From: an uncultured Peptococcaceae bacterium
Lineage (GTDB): Bacteria; Bacillota; Desulfotomaculia; Desulfotomaculales; Desulfallaceae
Direction: 5' to 3'
NCBI GenBank assembly: GCA_913064925.1
Contig: CAJYBN010000166.1
Location: forward strand, 1-6,230
DNA length: 6,230 bases
Both the position numbers and the translations under genes were made by a program. The notes below the pieces were generated by a model, which saw only the letters and a program-made list of their open reading frames with translations, was not told the DNA's origin and did no database searches. Each line of letters opens with the position of its first letter. Position 1 is the stretch's first letter. Positions 1-5,918 of this stretch are shown piece after piece.

Positions 1-626
1 TCAAAGAGCTGACCAGGTTGTTAACGTTGCTGTACAAGATCTTCCGGGAAAAGGATGCCGAGCTGGTGGAAATTAACCCGCTGGTATTGAGCGGCGACAA
101 ATTAATTGCCGCCGATTCCAAGATGACTATAGACGACGACGCCTTGTACCGGCAAAAGGAAGTCCCCTATGTGGAGGAACGCACCTCCATAGAAAAACAA
201 GCTCACGATCTAGGGCTGGCTTTTGTGGAGCTAGACGGCAATATCGCCGTTATGGCTAATGGAGCCGGTATGTCCATGGGAAGCTTGGATACGCTGGTGT
301 ATTACGGAGGGAAGCCGGCCAATTTCCTGGATGCCGGCGGCGGCACCGGAGTGGAAGGTACGGCCAAGGCGCTGGAATTATTGCTGCAAACCAATCCCAA
401 GGTGATATTTATTAATATTTTCGGCGGCATTACTCGCTGTGACGACGTGGCCAACGCGCTGGTGCAGGTGAAGAAAACCAGGGATATACCAGTACCGGTG
501 GTAATAAGGCTGGTGGGAACCAACGAGGAAGAAGGGGTCAGGATACTTAAGGAAAACGGCATGGAGGCTTACAAGGTAATGCAGGAGGCTGCCGCCAAGG
601 CCGTGGAACTGGCCACCAGCGTCTAG
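1..626 (+). CDS. sucC: Succinyl-CoA synthetase beta subunit (5' truncated by window edge)
   Basis: The beta subunit of succinyl-CoA synthetase, a cytosolic enzyme that reversibly converts succinyl-CoA, ADP or GDP and phosphate to succinate, CoA and a nucleoside triphosphate. The frame is open from base 3, and about 207 residues are visible, roughly the C-terminal half of a ~390-residue family member. The visible part begins at the end of the ATP-grasp domain: EINPLV carries the Glu/Asn of the nucleotide-Mg site, and AADSK supplies the following Mg-binding Asp. It continues into the C-terminal CoA-ligase domain, with DGNIAVMANGAG, PANFLDAGGG and NIFGGITRCD as landmark motifs. The ATG and TTG codons inside the frame are internal, not starts. 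ADP versus GDP preference cannot be judged because the N-terminal nucleotide-binding region is missing. The alpha-subunit gene follows after 35 bases, as usual for this pair. Family identity is very secure. Confidence 0.97.
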   Translation, partial: KELTRLLTLLYKIFREKDAELVEINPLVLSGDKLIAADSKMTIDDDALYRQKEVPYVEERTSIEKQAHDLGLAFVELDGNIAVMANGAGMSMGSLDTLVYYGGKPANFLDAGGGTGVEGTAKALELLLQTNPKVIFINIFGGITRCDDVANALVQVKKTRDIPVPVVIRLVGTNEEEGVRILKENGMEAYKVMQEAAAKAVELATSV

Positions 627-647
627 ACCTTGTTCACCCGAATAGAA

Positions 648-653
648 AAGGAG
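648..653 (+). promoter_or_regulatory. Ribosome binding site that decides the sucD start
   Basis: AAGGAG ends on the first base of the in-frame GTG at 653, so that GTG cannot be the start. The next in-frame GTG, at 662, is 8 bases downstream, an ideal spacing, and gives a protein that aligns with known alpha subunits from the first residue. Confidence 0.8.
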
Positions 654-661
654 TGTGTGCA

Positions 662-1528
662 GTGGCTATTATCGTAAATGAAAATACAAGAGTGATAGTA
701 CAGGGGATAACGGGCAACCAGGGCAGGTTTCACACGCGCCAGATGCTGGCCTACGGCACAAAAATAGTTGGCGGCGTGTCGCCCGGTAAGGCTGGACAGG
801 AAGTGGAAGGCGTTCCGGTTTACGATACCGTGTTTGAGGCCGTGGAAAAACAACAGGCGGATGCCTCGGTGCTGTTCATCCCTGCACCTTTTGCCAAGGA
901 TGCCGCCTTTGAGGCCATAACAGCGGGCATCAAGGTGCTGGTGATTGTTACGGAACACATTCCCGTGCACGACGAAATGGAAATCGTAGCCTTTGCCCGC
1001 CGGCACGGGACCATTGTGGTGGGACCCAACACGTTCGGCATTGTATCTTCGGGCAAATGCAAGATAGGCATACCGCCCAACCAGTTCTTCGTGGAAGGGC
1101 CTATTGGCGTTGTGGCCCGCAGTGGTACTTTGACTTACGAGATTGTGGCCAATTTGACCGCCAGCGGTTTCGGGCAGTCGACCGTAGTGGGGCTAGGCGG
1201 CGACAGGGTAGTCGGGTTATCCTTCGTTGATGTGCTGGAAAAATTCGAACAAGACCCTGCTACGAAGGCGGTAGTATTGGTGGGGGAAATCGGCGGTAAT
1301 GCCGAGGAAGAGGCCTCCCTGTTCATCAGGGAAATGACCAAGCCGGTAGTAGCTTACATTGCCGGCAAAAGTGCACCTCCCGGAAAGCGCATGGGGCACG
1401 CGGGTGCAATAATTGAAAGGGGCAAGGGAACATTTGCCGCCAAGGTTGAAGCGTTGCAGGCGGCTGGAGCCGGCGTGGCCTCCCTGCCCTTTGAAGTACC
1501 CGGGTTGCTGCGCGAGGCGCTCAAGTAA
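662..1528 (+). CDS. sucD: Succinyl-CoA synthetase alpha subunit
   Basis: The CoA-binding, phosphohistidine-carrying subunit of succinyl-CoA synthetase; it pairs with the beta subunit just upstream. With the GTG start at 662 the protein has 288 residues, essentially the family length. Seen in order: the Rossmann-type CoA-binding domain (about 1-125) with VIVQGITGNQG and GGVSPGKAG; the phosphate loop ARSGTLTYE (152-160); GEIGGNAEEE (208-217), whose Glu is the known partner of the active-site His; and GKRMGHAGAII, where His246 matches the phosphorylated His246 of the E. coli enzyme. One oddity is GPNTFG at 121-126, where E. coli has GPNCPG, so a cysteine and a proline near the CoA site are replaced. 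Family members outside succinyl-CoA synthetase (other acid-CoA ligases of this fold) are possible in principle, but the match to SucD is close throughout. The mutase gene follows after 26 bases, placing formation of succinate directly downstream of mutase action. Confidence 0.97.
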   Translation: MAIIVNENTRVIVQGITGNQGRFHTRQMLAYGTKIVGGVSPGKAGQEVEGVPVYDTVFEAVEKQQADASVLFIPAPFAKDAAFEAITAGIKVLVIVTEHIPVHDEMEIVAFARRHGTIVVGPNTFGIVSSGKCKIGIPPNQFFVEGPIGVVARSGTLTYEIVANLTASGFGQSTVVGLGGDRVVGLSFVDVLEKFEQDPATKAVVLVGEIGGNAEEEASLFIREMTKPVVAYIAGKSAPPGKRMGHAGAIIERGKGTFAAKVEALQAAGAGVASLPFEVPGLLREALK

Positions 1529-1540
1529 CCCAGCCGAGGA

Positions 1541-1548
1541 AGGAGGAA
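1541..1548 (+). promoter_or_regulatory. Strong ribosome binding site supporting a TTG start
   Basis: AGGAGGAA lies 6 bases before the TTG at 1555. No ATG or GTG start is available at a comparable distance in this frame, so the TTG is the best start for the mutase large subunit. Confidence 0.8.
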
Positions 1549-1554
1549 GATATT

Positions 1555-3225
1555 TTGTTCGAGAAGGACGTCCTGGAAAAAATTAGACAGGGAAAGCAAA
1601 AGTACGAGGAAAAGCTGGCTAACCTCGTCCAAAAACGCCCCGAACGGCAGGAGGAGTTTATTACCGATGCGGGAATACCCGTCGACACCTTGTATACGCC
1701 GCAGGACATCGACCATCTGGATTACGAAAAAGACCTGGGGTTTCCCGGGGAATACCCCTTCACCAGGGGGGTACAGCCCAACATGTACCGCGGCCGGCTG
1801 TGGACGATGCGCCAGTACGCCGGTTTCGGCACGGCGGAGGAAACCAACAAACGATTCCGCTACCTGTTGGAGCAGGGACAGACGGGATTGAGCGTGGCCT
1901 TCGACCTTCCCACGCAGATCGGCTACGATTCCGATCACCCGCTTTCCGCGGGTGAAGTGGGCAAGGTGGGGGTAGCCATTGACTCCCTGTGGGATATGGA
2001 AACCCTGTTTGACCAAATCCCCCTGGATAAAGTAAGCACCTCCATGACCATCAATTCACCGGCCGCCATTTTGCTGGCTATGTACATTGCCGTGGCTGAA
2101 AAGCAAGGCGTGGCGCAGAGCCAGCTCAAAGGAACCATTCAAAACGATATCATCAAGGAATACATCGCCAGGGGTACTTACATTTTTCCGCCGGAACAAT
2201 CCATGCGGCTGATCACCGATATATTTGCATACTGCGCCAAAAATATTCCCAGCTGGAACACCATCAGCATCAGCGGCTACCACATCCGCGAGGCAGGCTC
2301 CACCGCCGTGCAGGAAGTAGCTTTTACGCTGGCCAACGGGATAGCTTACGTGCAGGCGGCTATCGACGCCGGTCTAGATGTTGATGAATTTGCTCCCCGC
2401 CTGAGCTTTTTCTTTAACGCTCACCTTAATTTCTTCGAGGAAGTGGCCAAGTTCAGAGCGGCACGCCGGCTGTGGGCCCGAATAATGAAAGAGCGCTTCG
2501 GAGCCAAGAATCCCAGGTCCATGATGCTGCGGTTCCACACGCAAACCGCGGGTTGTACCCTCACGGCTCAGCAGCCCGACGTAAACATTATGCGGGTGGC
2601 TTACCAGGCGCTGAGTGCCGTTCTTGGCGGCACGCAATCGCTGCACACCAATTCGCGGGATGAAGCACTGGCTCTGCCCAGCGACAGTTCGGTTTTAATC
2701 GCCCTGCGGACGCAACAGGTTATCGGTTATGAAATCGGCGTGACGGATACGGTTGACCCGCTGGGTGGATCTTATTTTGTAGAATACCTGACCGACCAGA
2801 TCGAGAAAAGGGCTACCGAATATATCCAAAAAATCGATGACCTGGGCGGCGCCCCCAAAGCCATCGAATTTATGCAGAAGGAAATACAGGACAGCGCCTA
2901 TAAGTACCAGCAGGAAATTGAAAGCGGCAAAAAAGTCGTTATAGGCGTCAACAAGTTCAAGCTGGAAACCGAGCGGCCCAAAGACCTGCTGAGAGTGGAC
3001 CCGGAAGTGGGTAAGAGGCAGGAGGCCAAACTGGTCAAATTACGCGCAGAACGGGACAACGAAAAAGTACAAAAAGTACTCAAGGATATTGAGCAAGCTG
3101 CGGGAACGAAGGAAAACTTGATGCCCTATTTCATCGAGGCCGTCAAAAGCTACGCTACTCTGGGTGAAATTTGCGGCGTGCTGAGAAAAGTTTTTGGCGA
3201 ATACCAGCAGCAAATCGTTTTTTAA
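1555..3225 (+). CDS. mcmA1: Methylmalonyl-CoA mutase, catalytic (large) subunit of the split type
   Basis: The TIM-barrel subunit of adenosylcobalamin-dependent methylmalonyl-CoA mutase, which interconverts (R)-methylmalonyl-CoA and succinyl-CoA by radical carbon-skeleton rearrangement in the cytosol. The protein is 556 residues and ends before any B12-binding domain; that domain is encoded separately by the next gene. Landmarks: TRGVQPNMYRGRLWTMRQYAGF (split here across 70-91), GLSVAFDLPTQIGYDSDHP (111-129), the GYH motif at 241-243, and GGTQSLHTNSRDEALALP (358-375). Specificity residues fit true methylmalonyl-CoA mutase: Tyr88 in RQYAGF and Arg206 in IARGTYIFPPE align with Tyr89 and Arg207 of the Propionibacterium enzyme, which contact the substrate and bind its carboxylate. 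Isobutyryl- and hydroxyisobutyryl-CoA mutases carry other residues at both places. His243 matches catalytic His244. The residues after about 470 form a helical, charged C-terminal tail, likely for subunit contact. The small subunit begins 18 bases downstream, consistent with balanced synthesis. Confidence 0.96.
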   Translation: MFEKDVLEKIRQGKQKYEEKLANLVQKRPERQEEFITDAGIPVDTLYTPQDIDHLDYEKDLGFPGEYPFTRGVQPNMYRGRLWTMRQYAGFGTAEETNKRFRYLLEQGQTGLSVAFDLPTQIGYDSDHPLSAGEVGKVGVAIDSLWDMETLFDQIPLDKVSTSMTINSPAAILLAMYIAVAEKQGVAQSQLKGTIQNDIIKEYIARGTYIFPPEQSMRLITDIFAYCAKNIPSWNTISISGYHIREAGSTAVQEVAFTLANGIAYVQAAIDAGLDVDEFAPRLSFFFNAHLNFFEEVAKFRAARRLWARIMKERFGAKNPRSMMLRFHTQTAGCTLTAQQPDVNIMRVAYQALSAVLGGTQSLHTNSRDEALALPSDSSVLIALRTQQVIGYEIGVTDTVDPLGGSYFVEYLTDQIEKRATEYIQKIDDLGGAPKAIEFMQKEIQDSAYKYQQEIESGKKVVIGVNKFKLETERPKDLLRVDPEVGKRQEAKLVKLRAERDNEKVQKVLKDIEQAAGTKENLMPYFIEAVKSYATLGEICGVLRKVFGEYQQQIVF

Positions 3226-3227
3226 CC

Positions 3228-3236
3228 AAGGAGGAG
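3228..3236 (+). promoter_or_regulatory. Ribosome binding site of the mutase small subunit
   Basis: AAGGAGGAG starts two bases after the mutase stop codon and lies 7 bases before the ATG at 3244. It is a near-consensus site. Confidence 0.75.
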
Positions 3237-3243
3237 TGCGTGG

Positions 3244-3645
3244 ATGAGCGAAAAACCGATCAGGGTACTGGTGGCTAAGCCGGGCCTGGACGGGCATGAC
3301 AGGGGCGCCAAGGTTATTGCCCAGGCGTTGCGCGATGCGGGCATGGAAGTAATATATACGGGACTGCGCCAGACGCCGGAACAAATTGTCGGAGCGGCAT
3401 TGCAGGAAGATGTGGACGTGGTTGCCCTCAGTTGCCTGTCCGGAGCCCATATGCACCTTTTTCCCGCCGTTGTGGAAGGCCTGCGCAAGCAAAACGCCGG
3501 TGATATTCTGGTGTTAGGCGGGGGTATTATTTCCGACGAAGATATCTCCGTGTTAAAGGAAAAGGGTATAGCCGAGATATTTGGACCGGGAACCAACACT
3601 AAAGAAGTAATAGACTATATTAAAGAAAAGATTGGCAAAAAATAA
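3244..3645 (+). CDS. mcmA2: Methylmalonyl-CoA mutase, B12-binding (small) subunit
   Basis: The cobalamin-binding subunit that completes the split mutase encoded just upstream. The 133-residue protein is a single flavodoxin-like B12-binding domain. The base-off/His-on signature DxHxxG is present as DGHDRG (16-21), with His18 the predicted lower axial ligand to cobalt. It is followed by the second signature, SCLSGAHMH, and the glycine-rich VLGGGII strand-turn that cradles the nucleotide tail. Length and motif spacing match stand-alone B12 subunits of archaeal and clostridial mutases. Corrinoid proteins of methyltransferase systems share the motif, but those normally carry an added helical cap domain that is absent here, and the opening VLVAKPGLDGHDRGAKV is typical of mutases. 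The start ATG has a strong ribosome binding site. The gene for the MeaB-type G-protein that protects many B12 mutases is not adjacent. Confidence 0.96.
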   Translation: MSEKPIRVLVAKPGLDGHDRGAKVIAQALRDAGMEVIYTGLRQTPEQIVGAALQEDVDVVALSCLSGAHMHLFPAVVEGLRKQNAGDILVLGGGIISDEDISVLKEKGIAEIFGPGTNTKEVIDYIKEKIGKK

Positions 3646-3662
3646 AAAGGGGAAGGATATTA

Positions 3663-3686
3663 ATGAGGAGGGCTTGCTCTTGGTAA
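3663..3686 (+). CDS. Possible seven-codon upstream ORF overlapping the epimerase start
   Basis: An ATG at 3663 opens a seven-codon frame (MRRACSW) ending with TAA at 3684-3686. It is preceded by a purine-rich AAGGGGAAGG at 3647-3656, spaced 6 bases away, so it looks translatable. The frame overlaps the epimerase TTG start (3680-3682) and ends two bases beyond it, a geometry that would allow a terminating ribosome to restart on the weak TTG. Its own codons contain the GAGGAGG used by the epimerase. The role is inferred from geometry only; it may be a chance ATG. Confidence 0.3.
   Translation: MRRACSW
3665..3672 (+). promoter_or_regulatory. Ribosome binding site that decides the epimerase start
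   Basis: GAGGAGGG lies 7 bases before the in-frame TTG at 3680. An in-frame TTG at 3674 is too close to the site, and one at 3632 lies inside the preceding gene without a good site, so 3680 is preferred. Confidence 0.7.
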
Positions 3687-4081
3687 ACAAAATAGACCAT
3701 GTGGGCATCGCGGTCAGGGACCTAGCCGCGGCGAAAGAGTTTTACGAGAAGGTTTTAGGCATGAAGGTAACGGCAGAAGAAGTGGTGGAAGAGCAAAAGG
3801 TGAAGGTAGCTTTTATACCCACTGGCGACAGCGAAGTGGAATTGCTTGAAAGCACTACGCCGGACGGCCCCATTGCCCGTTTTATTGAGAAAAACGGGGA
3901 GGGAATTCAGCACATAGCCTTTCGGGTGGATAACCTAGAAGAAAAACTGGCCCAATTAAAGGCGGCGGGCGTGAAGCTAATTGATGAAAAACCCAGGCGG
4001 GGCGCCGGAGGAGCCAAAATTGCCTTTTTGCACCCTAAGGCGACATTTGGTACACTAGTGGAATTGTGCGAACGCGAGTAA
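3680..4081 (+). CDS. mce: Methylmalonyl-CoA epimerase
   Basis: A cytosolic metal-dependent enzyme that interconverts (S)- and (R)-methylmalonyl-CoA, linking the biotin-dependent carboxylation step (S form) to the mutase (R form). From the TTG at 3680 the protein has 133 residues, about the usual family length, and begins at the first conserved motif (VNKIDHVGIAV). It is a vicinal-oxygen-chelate protein made of two beta-alpha-beta-beta-beta modules (about 1-65 and 72-133). Likely metal ligands are His7 in DHVGIAV, His78 in IQHIAFRV and Glu128 in TLVELCE; Glu54 in VELLES occupies the remaining ligand position, where some family members have Gln. DGPIARFIEKNGEGIQH (62-78) is a strongly characteristic stretch for this enzyme rather than a glyoxalase. 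A start at 3632 would add 16 charged, unconserved residues and overlap the mutase small-subunit gene. The ribosome binding site of the next gene abuts the stop codon. Confidence 0.94.
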   Translation: MVNKIDHVGIAVRDLAAAKEFYEKVLGMKVTAEEVVEEQKVKVAFIPTGDSEVELLESTTPDGPIARFIEKNGEGIQHIAFRVDNLEEKLAQLKAAGVKLIDEKPRRGAGGAKIAFLHPKATFGTLVELCERE

Positions 4082-4087
4082 GGAGGT
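4080..4087 (+). promoter_or_regulatory. Consensus ribosome binding site overlapping the epimerase stop
   Basis: AAGGAGGT, a full match to the usual anti-Shine-Dalgarno sequence, shares its first two bases with the epimerase TAA. The ATG at 4098 is 10 bases away and is preferred to the in-frame ATG at 4104, which is 16 bases away. Confidence 0.8.
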
Positions 4088-4097
4088 CCATAGATCG

Positions 4098-5621
4098 ATG
4101 AGCATGCAGGAAAAACTGGGGCAATTGAATGAACTGCGGGTCAAGGTTCAGGCCGGCGGCGGCGAAAAACGAATAGCCAAGCAGCACTCGGCGGGCAAAA
4201 AGACGGCCCGGGAGAGAATCGACTATCTCTATGACCCGGGTACCTTTAGGGAGATCGACGTGTTTGCCGGTGATCCGTCCAAAAACCCCGGAGAAGGAGT
4301 GGTTACCGGTTACGGTACGATCAACGGCAAGAAGGTGTTCATTTACGCCCAGGACTTTACGGTTACTGGAGGTTCTCTAGGCAAGATTCATGCCCAAAAA
4401 ATCTGCAAAGTTCTAGATTTGGCCATGCGTACAGGCGCCCCGGTTATCGGCCTCAACGATTCAGGCGGGGCGCGGATCCAGGAAGGGGTCGACGCCTTAA
4501 ACGGCTACGGGGAAATATTTTTCCGCAATACCGTGGCCTCGGGCGTAATACCACAGCTGGCCGTGATTATGGGCCCGTGCGCAGGCGGGGCTGTATATTC
4601 CCCTGCGTTGATGGACTTCATATTTATGGTTAAAGGCACAAGCCAAATGTTCATTACCGGGCCGCAAGTCATTAAGGCGGTTACCGGCGAAGAAGTTACC
4701 ATGGAGGAGCTGGGCGGTGCCATGACCCATAACCAAACCAGCGGCGTGGCGCACTTCATGGGCGAAAACGAGGAACACTGTTTGGATATGGTTAAGCTGT
4801 TGCTAAGTTATCTGCCGGCCAACAATCTGGAAGAACCGCCGGCCTGTTCGCCCAAGGAGCCGGTGGGCGACAGGGAAGAATTGCTGAATATAGTCCCGGC
4901 CCAGCCCAATTTATCTTATGATGTAAAGAAAATCATCAAAGGTGTGATAGACGGCGGTGAGTTTCTCGAGGTTCACCCGTATTTCGCGAAAAATGCCGTC
5001 ATAGGTTTTGCCAGGATCAACGGCCAATCGGTCGGTATAGTGGCCAACCAGCCGGATTACCTGGCTGGCTGTCTGGATATCAACGCTTCCGACAAAATCA
5101 GCCGCTTTGTCAGGTTCTGTGATGCATTCAATATACCGCTTATCACCTTTATGGACGTGCCAGGCTTTTTGCCCGGCACGGGCCAGGAATTTGGCGGCAT
5201 CATCAGGCATGGGGCCAAAATGTTGTATGCATATTCCGAGGCTACAGTACCCAAGGTGACCGTCATACTGCGCAAGGCTTACGGCGGAGCCTACCTGGCC
5301 ATGTGCAGCAGTGCGCTGCGGGCCGACATGGTATATGCTTGGCCCACAGCGGAAATAGCCGTCATGGGACCGGAAGGAGCGGTTAACATAATTCACCGCA
5401 ATGAAATAGCCAATGCCGAAAATCCTGCGGAAGAAAGGGAGCGCTTGGTCAAAGAATACCGCGAAAAATTTGCTAACCCCTACGTGGCAAGCTCGCGCGG
5501 CTTTGTAGATGACGTCATTGATCCGCGGGAAACCAGGGAAAAGATCATCGACGCCCTACAAGTGCTGTCCAGCAAGCGGGAAAGCCGCCCGCGCAAAAAG
5601 CACGGCAACATACCTGTTTAA
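4098..5621 (+). CDS. mmdA: Biotin-dependent acyl-CoA carboxyltransferase: methylmalonyl-CoA decarboxylase alpha / transcarboxylase 12S type
   Basis: The carboxyltransferase subunit that moves CO2 between methylmalonyl-CoA and the biotin of a carrier protein. The 507-residue length fits propionyl-CoA carboxylase beta, transcarboxylase 12S and methylmalonyl-CoA decarboxylase alpha. There are two crotonase-like halves. The N-terminal half (about 1-260) has the CoA-carboxyl signatures SGGARIQEGV (122-131) and GPCAGGAVYSPALMDF (159-174), whose glycines form an oxyanion hole. The C-terminal half (about 265-507) has DVPGFLPGTGQEFGG (353-367), LRKAYGGAYLAMC (391-403) and AWPTAEIAVMGPEGAVNI (414-431). 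In AYGGAYLAMC, Leu400 sits where actinobacterial propionyl-CoA carboxylases carry the specificity Asp; as I recall, transcarboxylase 12S and the decarboxylases have the hydrophobic form. No biotin carboxylase gene is seen nearby, so an ATP-driven carboxylase is less likely. The next two genes supply a small accessory subunit and the biotin carrier. The C-terminal tail is unusually basic (KRESRPRKKH). Confidence 0.93.
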   Translation: MSMQEKLGQLNELRVKVQAGGGEKRIAKQHSAGKKTARERIDYLYDPGTFREIDVFAGDPSKNPGEGVVTGYGTINGKKVFIYAQDFTVTGGSLGKIHAQKICKVLDLAMRTGAPVIGLNDSGGARIQEGVDALNGYGEIFFRNTVASGVIPQLAVIMGPCAGGAVYSPALMDFIFMVKGTSQMFITGPQVIKAVTGEEVTMEELGGAMTHNQTSGVAHFMGENEEHCLDMVKLLLSYLPANNLEEPPACSPKEPVGDREELLNIVPAQPNLSYDVKKIIKGVIDGGEFLEVHPYFAKNAVIGFARINGQSVGIVANQPDYLAGCLDINASDKISRFVRFCDAFNIPLITFMDVPGFLPGTGQEFGGIIRHGAKMLYAYSEATVPKVTVILRKAYGGAYLAMCSSALRADMVYAWPTAEIAVMGPEGAVNIIHRNEIANAENPAEERERLVKEYREKFANPYVASSRGFVDDVIDPRETREKIIDALQVLSSKRESRPRKKHGNIPV

Positions 5622-5638
5622 AGCCGATTATAAGAAAA

Positions 5639-5644
5639 AAGGGG
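5639..5644 (+). promoter_or_regulatory. Weak ribosome binding site of the small subunit
   Basis: AAGGGG at the end of an A-run lies 9 bases before the ATG at 5654. It departs from AGGAGG, unlike the strong sites of the upstream genes, which may lower synthesis of the small protein. Confidence 0.5.
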
Positions 5645-5653
5645 TCGGGTGAA

Positions 5654-5848
5654 ATGGACACACTAACTAAAGTGAAATCAGGTGCGAAGGTTGACGCCAG
5701 CGCCGTGGCGGCCATTACGGCCGCGCTTTTAGCGGGGGGTTATTTGCATGCCGGTAAAAGGCTGGCGGGCGTTAAAAAAATAAGTGGTCAAATGAGTCCT
5801 TGGAAGCGGGCGGGAATATTGGAATTGATGAAAAGCAGAGAGTTTTAG
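5654..5848 (+). CDS. Small decarboxylase subunit, MmdE/OadG-tail-like
   Basis: A 64-residue protein between the carboxyltransferase and biotin carrier genes. It starts with a short polar segment, followed by a hydrophobic Ala/Leu helix (about 15-30, DASAVAAITAALLAGGYL), a basic stretch and a conserved-looking tail, SPWKRAGILELMKSREF (48-64). From memory, this pattern (hydrophobic helix, then S-P-W-x-x-A-G-x-x-E-x-M-x-x-R) resembles the epsilon subunit of Veillonella methylmalonyl-CoA decarboxylase and the C-terminal end of delta/OadG-type subunits, which stabilise assembly of the carboxyltransferase with its partners. The helix is too short and alanine-rich to be a sure membrane span, and there is no signal peptide. 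Position and tail make a structural or assembly role likely; enzymatic activity is not expected. The Arg usually seen after A-G is Ile here. The assignment rests on pattern recognition and needs a profile comparison. Confidence 0.7.
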   Translation: MDTLTKVKSGAKVDASAVAAITAALLAGGYLHAGKRLAGVKKISGQMSPWKRAGILELMKSREF

Positions 5849-5863
5849 CTAACGTTGCAATTG

Positions 5864-5891
5864 GGGGGCGCCGCTGTTAGGCGGTGTCCTC
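5864..5891 (+). promoter_or_regulatory. Hairpin A in the gap before the biotin carrier gene
   Basis: Bases 5864-5874 can pair with 5881-5891 in an 11-pair stem (eight Watson-Crick and three G-U pairs) closing a six-base loop, TGTTAG. The stem is GC-rich. There is no T-run directly after it, so it does not look like an intrinsic terminator. Its right arm overlaps the left arm of the following hairpin. Possible roles, all inferred, are RNA stability, processing, or control of translation of the biotin carrier. Confidence 0.5.
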
Positions 5892-5902
5892 GATTGCGAG
5901 GA
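5887..5902 (+). promoter_or_regulatory. Hairpin B, exclusive with hairpin A and adjacent to the ribosome binding site
   Basis: TCCTCG (5887-5892) pairs perfectly with CGAGGA (5897-5902) around a four-base loop, ATTG. It uses five bases (5887-5891) also needed by the upstream hairpin, so both cannot form fully at once. Its 3' base is the first base of AAAGGGGG, the presumed ribosome binding site of the next gene. Confidence 0.5.
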
Positions 5903-5909
5903 AAGGGGG
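5902..5909 (+). promoter_or_regulatory. Ribosome binding site of the biotin carrier gene
   Basis: AAAGGGGG lies 9 bases before the GTG at 5919. It is purine-rich but not consensus. TTTTT separates it from the start region. Confidence 0.55.
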
Positions 5910-5918
5910 TTTTTAGCG

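Noticed and set aside
653..661. SucD start at GTG 653
   Set aside because: This codon overlaps the ribosome binding site itself; the GTG at 662 has correct spacing and matches the family N-terminus.
1354..2016. A 220-codon open frame on the minus strand
   Set aside because: It lies antisense across the end of sucD and the start of the mutase gene, both strongly supported; its translation shows no recognisable domain and it has no independent context. It is a by-product of codon bias.
1555..3225. Isobutyryl-CoA or hydroxyisobutyryl-CoA mutase instead of methylmalonyl-CoA mutase
   Set aside because: The Tyr88 and Arg206 pair is that of methylmalonyl-CoA mutase, and the epimerase and succinyl-CoA synthetase genes alongside fit only that reaction.
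3632..3679. Longer epimerase starting at TTG 3632, overlapping the mutase small subunit
   Set aside because: The extra 16 residues are lysine- and glutamate-rich and unlike the family N-terminus, there is no good ribosome binding site, and a strong one fits the TTG at 3680.
4911..5396. A 161-codon open frame on the minus strand
   Set aside because: Fully antisense to the conserved C-terminal half of the carboxyltransferase, with no family features in its translation.
5887..5914. Intrinsic terminator before the biotin carrier (hairpin followed by TTTTT)
   Set aside because: Seven bases (AAGGGGG) separate the 6-pair stem from the T-run, and that stretch is the ribosome binding site of the next gene; a terminator would also cut the operon between partner subunits.
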